Part shown: piece by piece, positions 43,468-51,481 of the stretch
How the letters are laid out: each line of letters opens with the position of its first letter
Numbering within the stretch: position 1 is the stretch's first letter
Assembly (NCBI GenBank): GCA_963747535.1
Contig: CAVVFX010000008.1
Span: forward strand, 372,001-436,000
Direction of reading: 5' to 3'
DNA: 64,000 nt
Origin: CAVVFX01 sp963747535
GTDB lineage: Bacteria > Acidobacteriota > Terriglobia > Bryobacterales > Bryobacteraceae
Made by a program: the position numbers and the translations under genes
Notes under the pieces: generated by a model
Seen by the model: the letters and a program-made list of their open reading frames with translations, nothing else
What the model was told of the DNA's origin: nothing
The model's database searches: none

Positions 43468-45537
43468 ATGAACAAGTTGTTACCGAAGTCCGTTCTTCCC
43501 CTAATTACAGCCGTCGCGCTGGCCGTGACATCTCCGCTGAATGCGCAGACCTCGCAATCCGGAGTCGATCTGAATGCTCTCGACAAGACCGTTAACCCCT
43601 GCACTAATTTCTACCGGTATGCCTGTGGCGCCTGGGTCGACAACCATCCCGTTCCCTCGGATCAGTCGCGCTGGACCCGCTTCCAGGAACTGGCCAACCA
43701 TGACGACGAAATCGACCGCAAGATTCTGGAGCAGGCGGCCACGCCCAGCTCGGCCCGCTCGCCGGTCGAACAGAAAATCGGCGACTACTATGCCGCCTGC
43801 ATGAATGAGGCTGCCATCGAGCAGAAGGGCGCCTCGCCGCTCGAACCCCTGCTCGATCGGATCGCAGCGGTGAAAAGCCGCGAGCAATTGACCGCGGAAA
43901 TCATCCGCCTGCACCAAGAGGGCATCCGCGCATTCTTCGGTTTTCGGGCGGAGCCGGATGAAAAGAATGCCTCTACCAACATAGCCAGCGTAAATCAGGG
44001 TGGGATTTCGATGCCCGACCGCGACTACTACTTGAAGGACGATCCGAAGACTGTAGAGCTACGCAAACAATTTCGCGAGCACGTGCGCAAGATGTTCGCC
44101 CTCCTCGACACGGGTTCGGCCTCGGATGCCGGCAGCAAGGCCGATGCCGTGTTGGCGATCGAAACCGCGCTCGCCCGTAACTCGCTCGATCGGGTAGCCA
44201 TGCGTAACCCCGATAACACCTACCACATCATGACCGTCGGGCAACTCGCGGAACTGACCCCGGATTTCGCCTGGCGTGAATATATAGCCCAGCCCGGCAT
44301 TCCGCCGATCAAGTCGCTGAACGTCTCTGAGCCCGCCTTTTTCCAAGGCCTGAATAAGATCCTCGCCGGCGCCAGCCTCGACGATCTCAAGAGCTACCTC
44401 GCGTGGCATGCACTGAACGACAGCGTGAATCTCGCGGACCGGCGCGCGTCGATCTCAGCCAATGTACTGCCGAAAGCGTTTGAAGACGAGAACTTTGACT
44501 TCAATTCGCGCATCCTGAATGGAGTAAAGGAGCAGGAACCGCGTTGGAAGAGGTGCGTAGAGTCGACCGACAAGCTCCTCGGTGAGGCGCTCGGCCAGGA
44601 ATTCGTCCGGGTCGCGTTCAGCGCGTCGAGTAAAGAGAAGATGCTCCGGATGGTGAGCGAAATCGAAGCCCAAATGGCCAAAGAGATCCGGTCCGCGGAC
44701 TGGATGTCACCGGCCACCAAGGACCAGGCCATCACCAAGCTCCATGAGGTCGCCAACAAAATAGGCTATCCCGAGAAGTGGCGCGATTACAGCAAGGTAA
44801 AGATCGTTCCGGACGATGCTTTTGGCGATACCCAACGTGCCGCCATGTTCGGCATCGAGCGGCAACTGGCCAAAATCGGACAGCCGGTCGACAAAGCGGA
44901 GTGGAGTATGACACCGCCGACCGTCAATGCATACTATAGCCCGACGGAGAACAACATCAACTTCCCGGCCGGCATCCTGCAGCCGCCTTTCTACAATCCT
45001 CAAGCCGGAGACCCGGTAAATTACGGCGGCATCGGAAGCGTGATCGGGCATGAATTGACGCACGGCTTTGACGATCAGGGACGCCGTTATGATGGCCGCG
45101 GCAATCTTCGCGACTGGTGGACCGCGGAAGACGGCAAGGCCTTCGATCAGAGGGCCGACTGCATTGCGAAAGAATACGGCAGTTTCAGCCCGGTTCCCGG
45201 TGTCACTCTGAACGGCAAGTTAACGCTGGGAGAGAATGCGGCCGATAATGGCGGTATTCGCCTGTCATTCATGGCGCTGATGGACCGGATGGCCGGACAT
45301 CCGCTGAGCAAGGTCGACGGGTACACCCCGCAGCAGTTGTTCTTCCTCGGTTATGCCCAGGTATGGTGCGGTTCCAGCACTCCGGAAGCGGCGGCAGTGA
45401 GAGCGAAGACCGATCCGCACTCCCCGGGCGAATTCAGGGTGAACGGCGTGATGCAAAACCTGCCGGAGTTCTCCTCCGCCTGGAGTTGCAAGGTGGGAGA
45501 CGCGATGGTGTCGGATAAGGCGTGCCGGATCTGGTGA
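43468..45537 (+). CDS. M13-family zinc metallopeptidase (neprilysin-like)
   Basis: This 689-aa enzyme has a signal peptide ending near NAQTS, then the M13 N-terminal block NPCTNFYRYACGAWVDNHP. The zinc site is HELTH near residue 527 with the third ligand in ENAADNGG near residue 588; NAYYSPTENNINFPAGILQPPF precedes it. It cleaves peptides outside the cytoplasm. I chose the ATG at 43468 because it begins the signal peptide. Length and order of motifs are as usual for PepO-type members. Confidence 0.95.
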   Translation: MNKLLPKSVLPLITAVALAVTSPLNAQTSQSGVDLNALDKTVNPCTNFYRYACGAWVDNHPVPSDQSRWTRFQELANHDDEIDRKILEQAATPSSARSPVEQKIGDYYAACMNEAAIEQKGASPLEPLLDRIAAVKSREQLTAEIIRLHQEGIRAFFGFRAEPDEKNASTNIASVNQGGISMPDRDYYLKDDPKTVELRKQFREHVRKMFALLDTGSASDAGSKADAVLAIETALARNSLDRVAMRNPDNTYHIMTVGQLAELTPDFAWREYIAQPGIPPIKSLNVSEPAFFQGLNKILAGASLDDLKSYLAWHALNDSVNLADRRASISANVLPKAFEDENFDFNSRILNGVKEQEPRWKRCVESTDKLLGEALGQEFVRVAFSASSKEKMLRMVSEIEAQMAKEIRSADWMSPATKDQAITKLHEVANKIGYPEKWRDYSKVKIVPDDAFGDTQRAAMFGIERQLAKIGQPVDKAEWSMTPPTVNAYYSPTENNINFPAGILQPPFYNPQAGDPVNYGGIGSVIGHELTHGFDDQGRRYDGRGNLRDWWTAEDGKAFDQRADCIAKEYGSFSPVPGVTLNGKLTLGENAADNGGIRLSFMALMDRMAGHPLSKVDGYTPQQLFFLGYAQVWCGSSTPEAAAVRAKTDPHSPGEFRVNGVMQNLPEFSSAWSCKVGDAMVSDKACRIW

Positions 45538-45547
45538 CCCTGGTGTG

Positions 45548-45564
45548 ACAGACTTCAAGTCTGT
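45548..45564. repeat. 17-bp palindrome between convergent genes
   Basis: ACAGACTT-C-AAGTCTGT is a perfect palindrome between the 3' ends of the M13 peptidase and regulator genes. No T-run follows, so an intrinsic terminator is uncertain. It includes the inverted copy of the AAGTCTGTCACAC element. Confidence 0.45.
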
Positions 45565-45584
45565 CCGCGCTGCGAACCAGCTCT

Positions 45585-46205
45585 TCATAATTTAACCAGC
45601 CCCCGCCGGATGGCTTGCGAAACCGCTTCCGTCCGGCTGGCTGCGCCGAGTTTCGCCAGGATCGACGCCACGTGCGTCTTGACGGTGTGCTCGGAGATGC
45701 TCAATTGATAAGCCACCAGCTTATTGCTCAAGCCCTCGGCGATCAGGTCGAGCACTTCGAGTTCGCGGTCACTCAAAGGCTCAGCCGGCAACCCAGAAAT
45801 CGGCTGCGCCGGCGGTAGCATGGCGGGCAATTCAGTGCCGCCGACGACCACCAATCCGACGCTCACCGCGTGAACTGCGGCTTCGATCTCCTCAGTCGTC
45901 GCCTCGCGGGACAGCACACCGCGGACTCCGGCCGCCAGCGCCGCGGCCACCAGCGCCGGATCCGGCATGTCGATCAGCAGCACAGCAGGCAACGGCAGAC
46001 CGCCAAGTACCCGCACACGGTCAGGTTGAATATCGCCGGCTTCGAGCAGCAGGACATCGGCCTGCAGACCGGCTGAGTCCACGTCGTTCAGCAGCAGCGC
46101 GAGATCCAGCGAACGAACCAGCTCAAGCGCCGGACTCGAGTGCACCACGCTTTCGAGTCCGGCGCGAGAGATGCTGGACCTGGCAGCTACAATGACACGA
46201 ATCAC
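45585..46205 (-). CDS. LuxR-type regulator with degenerate receiver
   Basis: The 206-aa protein has a NarL/FixJ layout, but the receiver half (about residues 1-120) lacks the acidic pair (AARSS in place of DDH), has Glu in place of the phosphoacceptor Asp (LLLEAGD) and Arg in place of the conserved Lys. It should not be phosphorylated. The LuxR helix-turn-helix (about 140-200: LSDRELEVLDLIAEGLSN, SEHTVKTHVASILAKLG) is intact. Its start overlaps the stop of a cytoplasmic protease gene as ATGA, so that protease is the likely functional partner. Confidence 0.85.
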   Translation of the reverse strand: MIRVIVAARSSISRAGLESVVHSSPALELVRSLDLALLLNDVDSAGLQADVLLLEAGDIQPDRVRVLGGLPLPAVLLIDMPDPALVAAALAAGVRGVLSREATTEEIEAAVHAVSVGLVVVGGTELPAMLPPAQPISGLPAEPLSDRELEVLDLIAEGLSNKLVAYQLSISEHTVKTHVASILAKLGAASRTEAVSQAIRRGLVKL

Positions 46206-47032
46206 GCCGCCCTCGCCCCTGTCTGGGTCAGTTGAGCTACCGCCGTGCGGATCGTGGGGCTGGCTCCTCTGCGAAATTGAATCGCGAGAGTACCGGTGCC
46301 GGCAGTGCGGATGGCGCGCTCCAGGTCTTCCGCAGACCGGAACCGGGACCCTGCCGCTCCGACCAGAACGTCGCCCTGATACAGGGAGGCCCGTTCGGCG
46401 CTGGAGCCGGGAACCACTTCCAGAACCACGAAGCCGATCTGCCCGTCGTCCTTGCGCAGCAGCGCCGGATGGACCACGACTCCCAGTCGAGGCTCCGGCT
46501 GTTGCCCGGTGGAGACAAAGCTCACCACCGAGTTCGAAGGAATCGCGAAGCCCAGTCCGCCCGCAACCATGGAGTTAATACCCACCACTTCTCCTTTGGC
46601 ATTCGCCAGTGGGCCGCCGGAATTTCCGGGCGCGAGGCGGACATCGCTGATTACCCAGGGCCTCTCAACCTGGTGGATCACCCCGGTACTGACCGCTCCG
46701 ACAAAGCCCAGGGGATTGCCCACCGCGATCACGAACTCACCGGGCCGCAGCGTTGCGGAATCGCCGTGGGTCGCGGCAGGTAGGCTGGAAGCACTGATCT
46801 GCAATGCCGCCAGATCTCGCGCGCGGTCGTGCCTGAGAATGCGCGCCGCAAGCCGGCGGCCGTCCCAAAGTTCGACCAGTGGCGAATTTCCCCGTATGAC
46901 GTGCGCGTTGGTAACGATAACGCCCTTGGCCGTCCAGATGACGCCGGATCCTGAACCCCGGCCGCCGGATTGTACCCGAACGGTGGAACGGCGAAGCCGC
47001 TCCGTGACTTCGCCGAAAGCTTCGACTGCCAT
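46202..47032 (-). CDS. Cytoplasmic trypsin-like serine protease with PDZ domain
   Basis: The 276-aa protein has a DegP/HtrA-like catalytic triad: His44 (TNAHVI), Asp73 (ARDLAAL) and Ser138 (APGNSGGPL). A PDZ domain follows (about residues 180-265: VVLEVVPGSSAERASLYQGDVLVG). Unlike DegP it has no signal peptide, so it should act in the cytoplasm. It overlaps the regulator gene downstream and is 178 bases after a catalytically dead paralogue. The substrate is unknown. Confidence 0.88.
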   Translation of the reverse strand: MAVEAFGEVTERLRRSTVRVQSGGRGSGSGVIWTAKGVIVTNAHVIRGNSPLVELWDGRRLAARILRHDRARDLAALQISASSLPAATHGDSATLRPGEFVIAVGNPLGFVGAVSTGVIHQVERPWVISDVRLAPGNSGGPLANAKGEVVGINSMVAGGLGFAIPSNSVVSFVSTGQQPEPRLGVVVHPALLRKDDGQIGFVVLEVVPGSSAERASLYQGDVLVGAAGSRFRSAEDLERAIRTAGTGTLAIQFRRGASPTIRTAVAQLTQTGARAA

Positions 47033-47061
47033 ATGCCTCGCTCCTTATTATTTTCTCCACC

Positions 47062-47190
47062 AAACACGGGCCACAGATGAACAGTGATAGACGCCGATAA
47101 GACCTCTGCTTTCGGCGCGCCGATTTGCTGAGCGCCAAAGCGGCTGCTGCGCAGCCGGGGCAGACCACAAAAAACGATGGTCTGCGCCAC
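47062..47190. repeat. Composite palindromic repeat between the two protease-like genes
   Basis: A GGCCACAGATGAACA element near 47069 is followed by the hairpin CGGCTGC-TGC-GCAGCCG (47141-47157) and GGGCAGACCA-N10-TGGTCTGCGC (47158-47187). The whole gap between the genes is made of these units. Confidence 0.65.
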
Positions 47191-47210
47191 GGTGTTCATC
47201 TGCTGGCACT

Positions 47211-48128
47211 CTATCCTTTCTTGCGGATGGGACGTTCGCCAACCCGGACGCTCGCCTCCTGTACATCGCCCGCGCGCAAGAGCCGGAAGACTACGGTTTC
47301 GCCGGTGCCCGCGTGATTGAGCACGGTCGCCAGCACTTCGGGATCGGAGAGAACCTCCGCGCCGCCCGCAATGAGCACGTCCCCGAGGATCAAGCCGGCG
47401 GCCGCCGCGGGACCGTCCGGTTCAATGCCGAGGATCATGATGCCGGTCTCCTGGGTGAGTTGGAACTTGTCTTTGAGATCGCGAGGAAGAGTCACTGGCT
47501 GTAACGAGATTCCCAGATAGGGGCGGCTCACGTGGCCTTTTTCCTGCAGCCCCTTTGCGACGCGATCAATGGTCTTCGGTGTCACCGCGAGGACCGAACT
47601 GCGCGACAAGCCCGTGGACACCACTCCCACCAGGTCGCCGGTCGCATCCACCACGCCGCCTCCGGATGAAGTCGGATAAACTCCGACGTCCAGGCGAACG
47701 AACGGATCGAGCCGTCCGCCGCGCCACGACTGCCATTCTCCGGACACCCCGCTGATGATGCCAAAGGAGGCGATGGGGCCGGTATTGGCAGTGCGTCCCA
47801 CAGCCAGAACCAGCCGGCCCACCTTCAGCGAATCGTCGGACGCGAAAGTGGCGGGAGCAAGATCACCGGTATCGGCTTCGAGCAGCGCGAGATCGGTGCC
47901 CGGATCGCGGCCCTGCAGCCGTGCGTCGGCGACGCGCCCGTCGGGAAACAGGACCCGGATACCTTCGTCCGCTCGCACACCTTCACTCGAAGTGAGAATG
48001 AAGTTCTTCTGCCAGATGATGCCGCTCGATCCGATACGCGGCCTCGCATGTACTGCCACGATGACGCCGGCAGCTTTCTCGACCGCGCTCGCCAGTTGAT
48101 TGGATAGATTTACAAAATCGGTTGCCAT
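47211..48128 (-). CDS. HtrA-like pseudoprotease with PDZ domain
   Basis: About 305 aa from the ATG at 48128 (MATDFVNLSN). It has the trypsin-like and PDZ domains of the neighbouring protease, but the catalytic His position is Glu49 (TSSEGV), while Asp79 (GTDLALL) and Ser155 (YPTSSGGGVVD) remain. It is therefore unlikely to cleave. The PDZ region (about 215-300: GIMILGIEPDGPAAAAGLILGDVLI) is well kept, so it may bind peptides. No signal peptide is seen. An ATG at 48191 would add 21 residues. Confidence 0.82.
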   Translation of the reverse strand: MATDFVNLSNQLASAVEKAAGVIVAVHARPRIGSSGIIWQKNFILTSSEGVRADEGIRVLFPDGRVADARLQGRDPGTDLALLEADTGDLAPATFASDDSLKVGRLVLAVGRTANTGPIASFGIISGVSGEWQSWRGGRLDPFVRLDVGVYPTSSGGGVVDATGDLVGVVSTGLSRSSVLAVTPKTIDRVAKGLQEKGHVSRPYLGISLQPVTLPRDLKDKFQLTQETGIMILGIEPDGPAAAAGLILGDVLIAGGAEVLSDPEVLATVLNHAGTGETVVFRLLRAGDVQEASVRVGERPIRKKG

Positions 48129-48320
48129 GACTACAGCATGCGCCCGCGGTATGCCCCTGAACATCGGAAGAAAGAGCGATGTCTCACTCATCCAAACGGG
48201 TGAGAGCCGCGACTTCGCGTAATGCTCTGCCGATGGAAGATCAGCTGCGCGCGTTAACTGGAGCCGGCGGCTATGGCCGGGCGCAGAAAAAACGCGGCTA
48301 CCGCCGCATGTCCCCCTGTC

Positions 48321-49331
48321 TTATCGACCCGGTGTGCGTTTTGCCGGAAGGGGGATCGGCTGCGGATTGACGGAAATGCGCTCCTCGGGACTGCCTTCGG
48401 GCCTCGAATCGCCATAGTAGCCGCTGCGCGAGAGAACCTGCAGACCCGGTTGGTTTACCTGTACCTCCAAACGATGAAACCGCTCCTTGGTCAGCGGAAT
48501 ATCCTTCGGATAAAACGCCAGAAAATACTGGGTTCGCAGCTCACGTATAATCTGATCGAAGGCGCGATCCATGGCCGCACCGAGGGTTGGCAAAAAAACC
48601 CGTCCTCCGGTGCCTTGCGCCAGGCCGGTGAGCGCATTCTCCCCTCCGATATTACGTCCAGCGTCGTTCTCAATGGGGACCACCAGAATGGGATAGATCG
48701 AGCAATCCGCCAACTGCGCCGACTCCAGGGCCGCGTGATAATCCTTGCTGCTGACCGTGTCACCGCCGTCGGTAACGATGACCATGACGCGCCGGCCCTG
48801 GCGATGCTGCAGTTCCCCGGAGGCCAGGTAGATGGCGTCGTATAGCGCGGTGCCGGCCTCGCCCTTCAGAGTCCGCAACGGACGCTCGAGAGCTGCCGCG
48901 TTGTGCGAGAAATCGTGTTGCAGCACGATCTGGTAGTTGAAGCTATAAATTCCGACTGCGTCTTCCAGGTTGCCTTCCCGGAACAGAGCGCGAAGAAAGC
49001 GCGACACCGAATCGACTTCGTATTTGAGATCCTTGGCGGTCGAACCGCTGTTGTCAATGAGCAGCGCGACCGAGAGAGGCTGCTCGGTGCGCCGTTCAAA
49101 GATGGCAACTTCCTGCGGGACGCCGTTGTCGCGAATGCTGAAGTTCGCCTTATCGAGCGACCCGATCAAGGCGCCGGATGCGTCCTTCACCGTCGCGAGC
49201 ACCCGCACCAGCCGTACGTTCACACGAATGGGCTCTTGCGCCAAAGCCGTCGCCAGCAACAGCGCAATGAGGACTGTGGAGCAGGCGCTGGATCTGGCGC
49301 TAGCTTTTCGCCACCACGGGAGCACGCTCAT
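48321..49331 (-). CDS. Secreted VWFA-related protein (acidobacterial type)
   Basis: About 336 aa from the ATG at 49331, which begins a signal peptide (RSSACSTVLIALLLATALAQ). The VWFA domain (about residues 90-270) has a proper MIDAS start, LLIDNSGSTAKD, and VIVTDGGDTVSS, so it can bind a metal. FSIRDNGVPQEVAIF precedes it and YFLAFYPKD follows, as in the other VWFA protein of this window. The start lies within the last 32 bases of the MoaD-MoaE gene. Confidence 0.8.
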   Translation of the reverse strand: MSVLPWWRKASARSSACSTVLIALLLATALAQEPIRVNVRLVRVLATVKDASGALIGSLDKANFSIRDNGVPQEVAIFERRTEQPLSVALLIDNSGSTAKDLKYEVDSVSRFLRALFREGNLEDAVGIYSFNYQIVLQHDFSHNAAALERPLRTLKGEAGTALYDAIYLASGELQHRQGRRVMVIVTDGGDTVSSKDYHAALESAQLADCSIYPILVVPIENDAGRNIGGENALTGLAQGTGGRVFLPTLGAAMDRAFDQIIRELRTQYFLAFYPKDIPLTKERFHRLEVQVNQPGLQVLSRSGYYGDSRPEGSPEERISVNPQPIPLPAKRTPGR

Positions 49332-50043
49332 CCCACTCTCCTTCCACCCAAACCTCGCCGTCGGCGAAATACTCCTTCTTCCAGATAGGAACGAGCTTTT
49401 TGAGACGATTGATGCCCTCCAGTGCGGCATCGAACGCCGGCTTACGGTGCGGAGCCGACACTACGATCGCCACACTGGCCTCGCCGATCTCCATGCGCCC
49501 CAACCGGTGCACCATCGCGACTCTCCCCACGACTCCCGACGCAGCGATCTCGCGGCCGATTTCGGCAATCTTGCGAATGGCCATTTCCTCATAACATTCG
49601 TAGTCGAGAAAGAGCGTGGCGCGGCCTTTGGAATTGTTCCGCACCACGCCTTCGAACGCGATTACGGCGCCATCTTCGCCGCGGCGCACCAACTCGGTGA
49701 GGGCACGGGTATCGATGGGCTGCCGGGTCAGAGCGAAGAAGTGTCCCGCGGGGTCGGAGATCTGGTGAGAAAAGCCCTGAGGGGACAAGGCGCCGGTATT
49801 ACCGCCGCTTACCGGAGGCAAAAACGCGATCTCGTCGCCATCCGCCACGGGAGACGACAGGTCCGCGAACTCGTGATTGCGCGCCATCACGATGCTGCGA
49901 GCCATCTGGTCGAGTTGGGGAAACCTCTCGGCGTAGTGCCGGAAGACGCCGTCCAGGTGCGACCCATCCGCCAAATCGAGCCGATCTTCCGAGCGGCCCG
50001 TCACGTCCTTTAAGAGGCCGAAAAAGAGTACTTTGACCGTCAT
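49300..50043 (-). CDS. MoaD-MoaE fusion, molybdopterin synthase (MoaX type)
   Basis: The 247-aa protein combines both subunits of the enzyme that adds sulfur to precursor Z in molybdenum cofactor synthesis. Residues 1-80 or so are MoaD-like and end in FLPPVSGG, the di-glycine that must be thiocarboxylated. MoaE follows (about 100-240) with FEGVVRNNSKGR, MVHRLGRMEIGEASVAIVVSAPHR and IWKKEYF. In the fusion the GG is internal, so cleavage after it seems necessary, as reported for mycobacterial MoaX. The start is the ATG at 50043. Confidence 0.9.
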   Translation of the reverse strand: MTVKVLFFGLLKDVTGRSEDRLDLADGSHLDGVFRHYAERFPQLDQMARSIVMARNHEFADLSSPVADGDEIAFLPPVSGGNTGALSPQGFSHQISDPAGHFFALTRQPIDTRALTELVRRGEDGAVIAFEGVVRNNSKGRATLFLDYECYEEMAIRKIAEIGREIAASGVVGRVAMVHRLGRMEIGEASVAIVVSAPHRKPAFDAALEGINRLKKLVPIWKKEYFADGEVWVEGEWDERAPVVAKS

Positions 50044-50152
50044 CAATACCCGTAGCGTAACAGACGGGTTACGTGGGGATCCGGTTCCAGCCTATGGCAG
50101 AAGTCGACGCAGGCCGAAGGCCTCCTCAGCACAAACGCTTGCCTAGCCTGGA

Positions 50153-50437
50153 CTAGGCTGCGCCCTCCAACTTCTGTCCGCGATCCGATAATATTTCCAT
50201 TTCGAGGTCGATTGCCCGGAGAACCGCGGCGTGGGTTCGTGCCCGCGCATCCGCGGGCGATGCCCATTTATGAAACTCGGTCAGGAGGGTGGTCTCGAAC
50301 TTCTTGATCTTCGCATCGAGACGAGCCTCCATGTCGGCCATCTTCGCATCGACACGGTTCCCCACATCAGCCATCTTCGCATCGAGATCGGCCAGCCTCG
50401 AGTGGAGCCGCGTCTCCATTGCATCCAGATATTGCAA
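50153..50437 (-). CDS. Small coiled-coil protein
   Basis: The 94-aa product is almost wholly helical with a repeating pattern (RLADLDAKMADVGNRVDAKM, then ADMEARLDAKI) of about 9-12 residues that looks like an internally duplicated coiled coil. No signal or membrane segment is present. I do not know a function; similar short proteins are common in this phylum. The ATG at 50419 (METRL) is an alternative start. Confidence 0.5.
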   Translation of the reverse strand: MQYLDAMETRLHSRLADLDAKMADVGNRVDAKMADMEARLDAKIKKFETTLLTEFHKWASPADARARTHAAVLRAIDLEMEILSDRGQKLEGAA

Positions 50438-50590
50438 TCCAGTTGCCTCCCCCGCCTTTTCCCGGCTTCGAGCGTAGTGATGACGAATTCATTGTATTCC
50501 TTACTCCCTCGCACTTACCACTCCGAAGCCGGGGTGTTGAGCGGTAGCGGGCGGCTCGCCGTATACTGGATCGTGCGTAGGGAGGTTCTT

Positions 50591-51436
50591 GTGAAAGCAG
50601 CATCACTCGTTCTTATTACTCTGGCCGGTCTGCACGCCCAACCGTTACCCCCGCCCGTACGTGAGATGGCGCTGTACGAAGGCGTCGCTCCCGGATCGGA
50701 GAAATGGGATTGGAGCGAGCGCACTATAAATTCAGCGACCGGTAAGCCAGTCGTGCAGAATGTGGTTCATCCGGTGGTGCAGTATTATCCCGCGCCGAAG
50801 AACAAGGCTGTCGGAACCGTGATGATCGTTGCACCGGGCGGCGGCTGGCGCAATTTGATGATGAGTTACGAAGGAGTGGACATCGCCACGCGACTGAACG
50901 AGATGGGCGTGGATGCGTTCGTCCTCAAGTACCGGCTCAGCTATACCGACCCCAACGCCAAGCCCGGGGCAAGCGCCCCCGCTGCGCCGAATCCTCCGAA
51001 CATCCGGGAATTGAGCGGCGCCGACGGACGGCAGGCAGTGCGGTTGGTGCGTCAACATGCCGCGGAGCTCGGTTACCGGCCCGACCGTATCGGCATGATC
51101 GGTTTCTCGGCCGGCGGTGGAGTATTGCTGGCCGCAGTCGCCGGACCCGCCGAATCCCGTCCCAACTTCGCAGCGGCGATCTATGCCGCGGATGCCGGCA
51201 AGACTTTACCGCCCGAAGGCGCGCCGCCGATGTTCATCGCGGTAGCGGCGGATGACCAGGCGGTGGGGTGCCAGGGTTCGCTCGACCTCTTCAGCGCCTG
51301 GCGCAAGGCCAACATCCCGGTGGAACTGCACGTCTTCCAGACGGGTCGTCATGGATTCGCCAAGAAAGGCGGCGGCGCCGATCACTTCATGGACCGCCTG
51401 GAAGAGTGGCTTAAAGTGAACGGCTGGGTTCAGTAG
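50591..51436 (+). CDS. Secreted alpha/beta-hydrolase (acetyl esterase/BD-FAE-like)
   Basis: About 281 aa from a GTG at 50591, with AGGGAGG upstream and a signal peptide (KAASLVLITLAGLHAQ). The oxyanion-hole region is MIVAPGGGWRNL, the nucleophile is Ser in GFSAGGG, and Asp in AADDQAVG and His in GRHGF complete the triad. This resembles exported esterases that deacetylate plant polysaccharides. Substrate is inferred from family only. Confidence 0.8.
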   Translation: MKAASLVLITLAGLHAQPLPPPVREMALYEGVAPGSEKWDWSERTINSATGKPVVQNVVHPVVQYYPAPKNKAVGTVMIVAPGGGWRNLMMSYEGVDIATRLNEMGVDAFVLKYRLSYTDPNAKPGASAPAAPNPPNIRELSGADGRQAVRLVRQHAAELGYRPDRIGMIGFSAGGGVLLAAVAGPAESRPNFAAAIYAADAGKTLPPEGAPPMFIAVAADDQAVGCQGSLDLFSAWRKANIPVELHVFQTGRHGFAKKGGGADHFMDRLEEWLKVNGWVQ

Positions 51437-51465
51437 TTGTCAGTCTTCAGTTATCCGTTGTCAGT
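51436..51465. repeat. Short direct repeat after the hydrolase gene
   Basis: GTTGTCAGT occurs twice, 21 bases apart, within a run of TCAGT units. It separates the convergent ends of the hydrolase and kinase genes. Confidence 0.4.
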
Positions 51466-51481
51466 CATCAGTCGGCTCTGC

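Noticed and set aside
49900..50160. Molybdenum-cofactor riboswitch upstream of the MoaD-MoaE gene
   Set aside because: The 100-base leader contains a dispersed repeat and no arrangement of helices I could match to the known aptamer.
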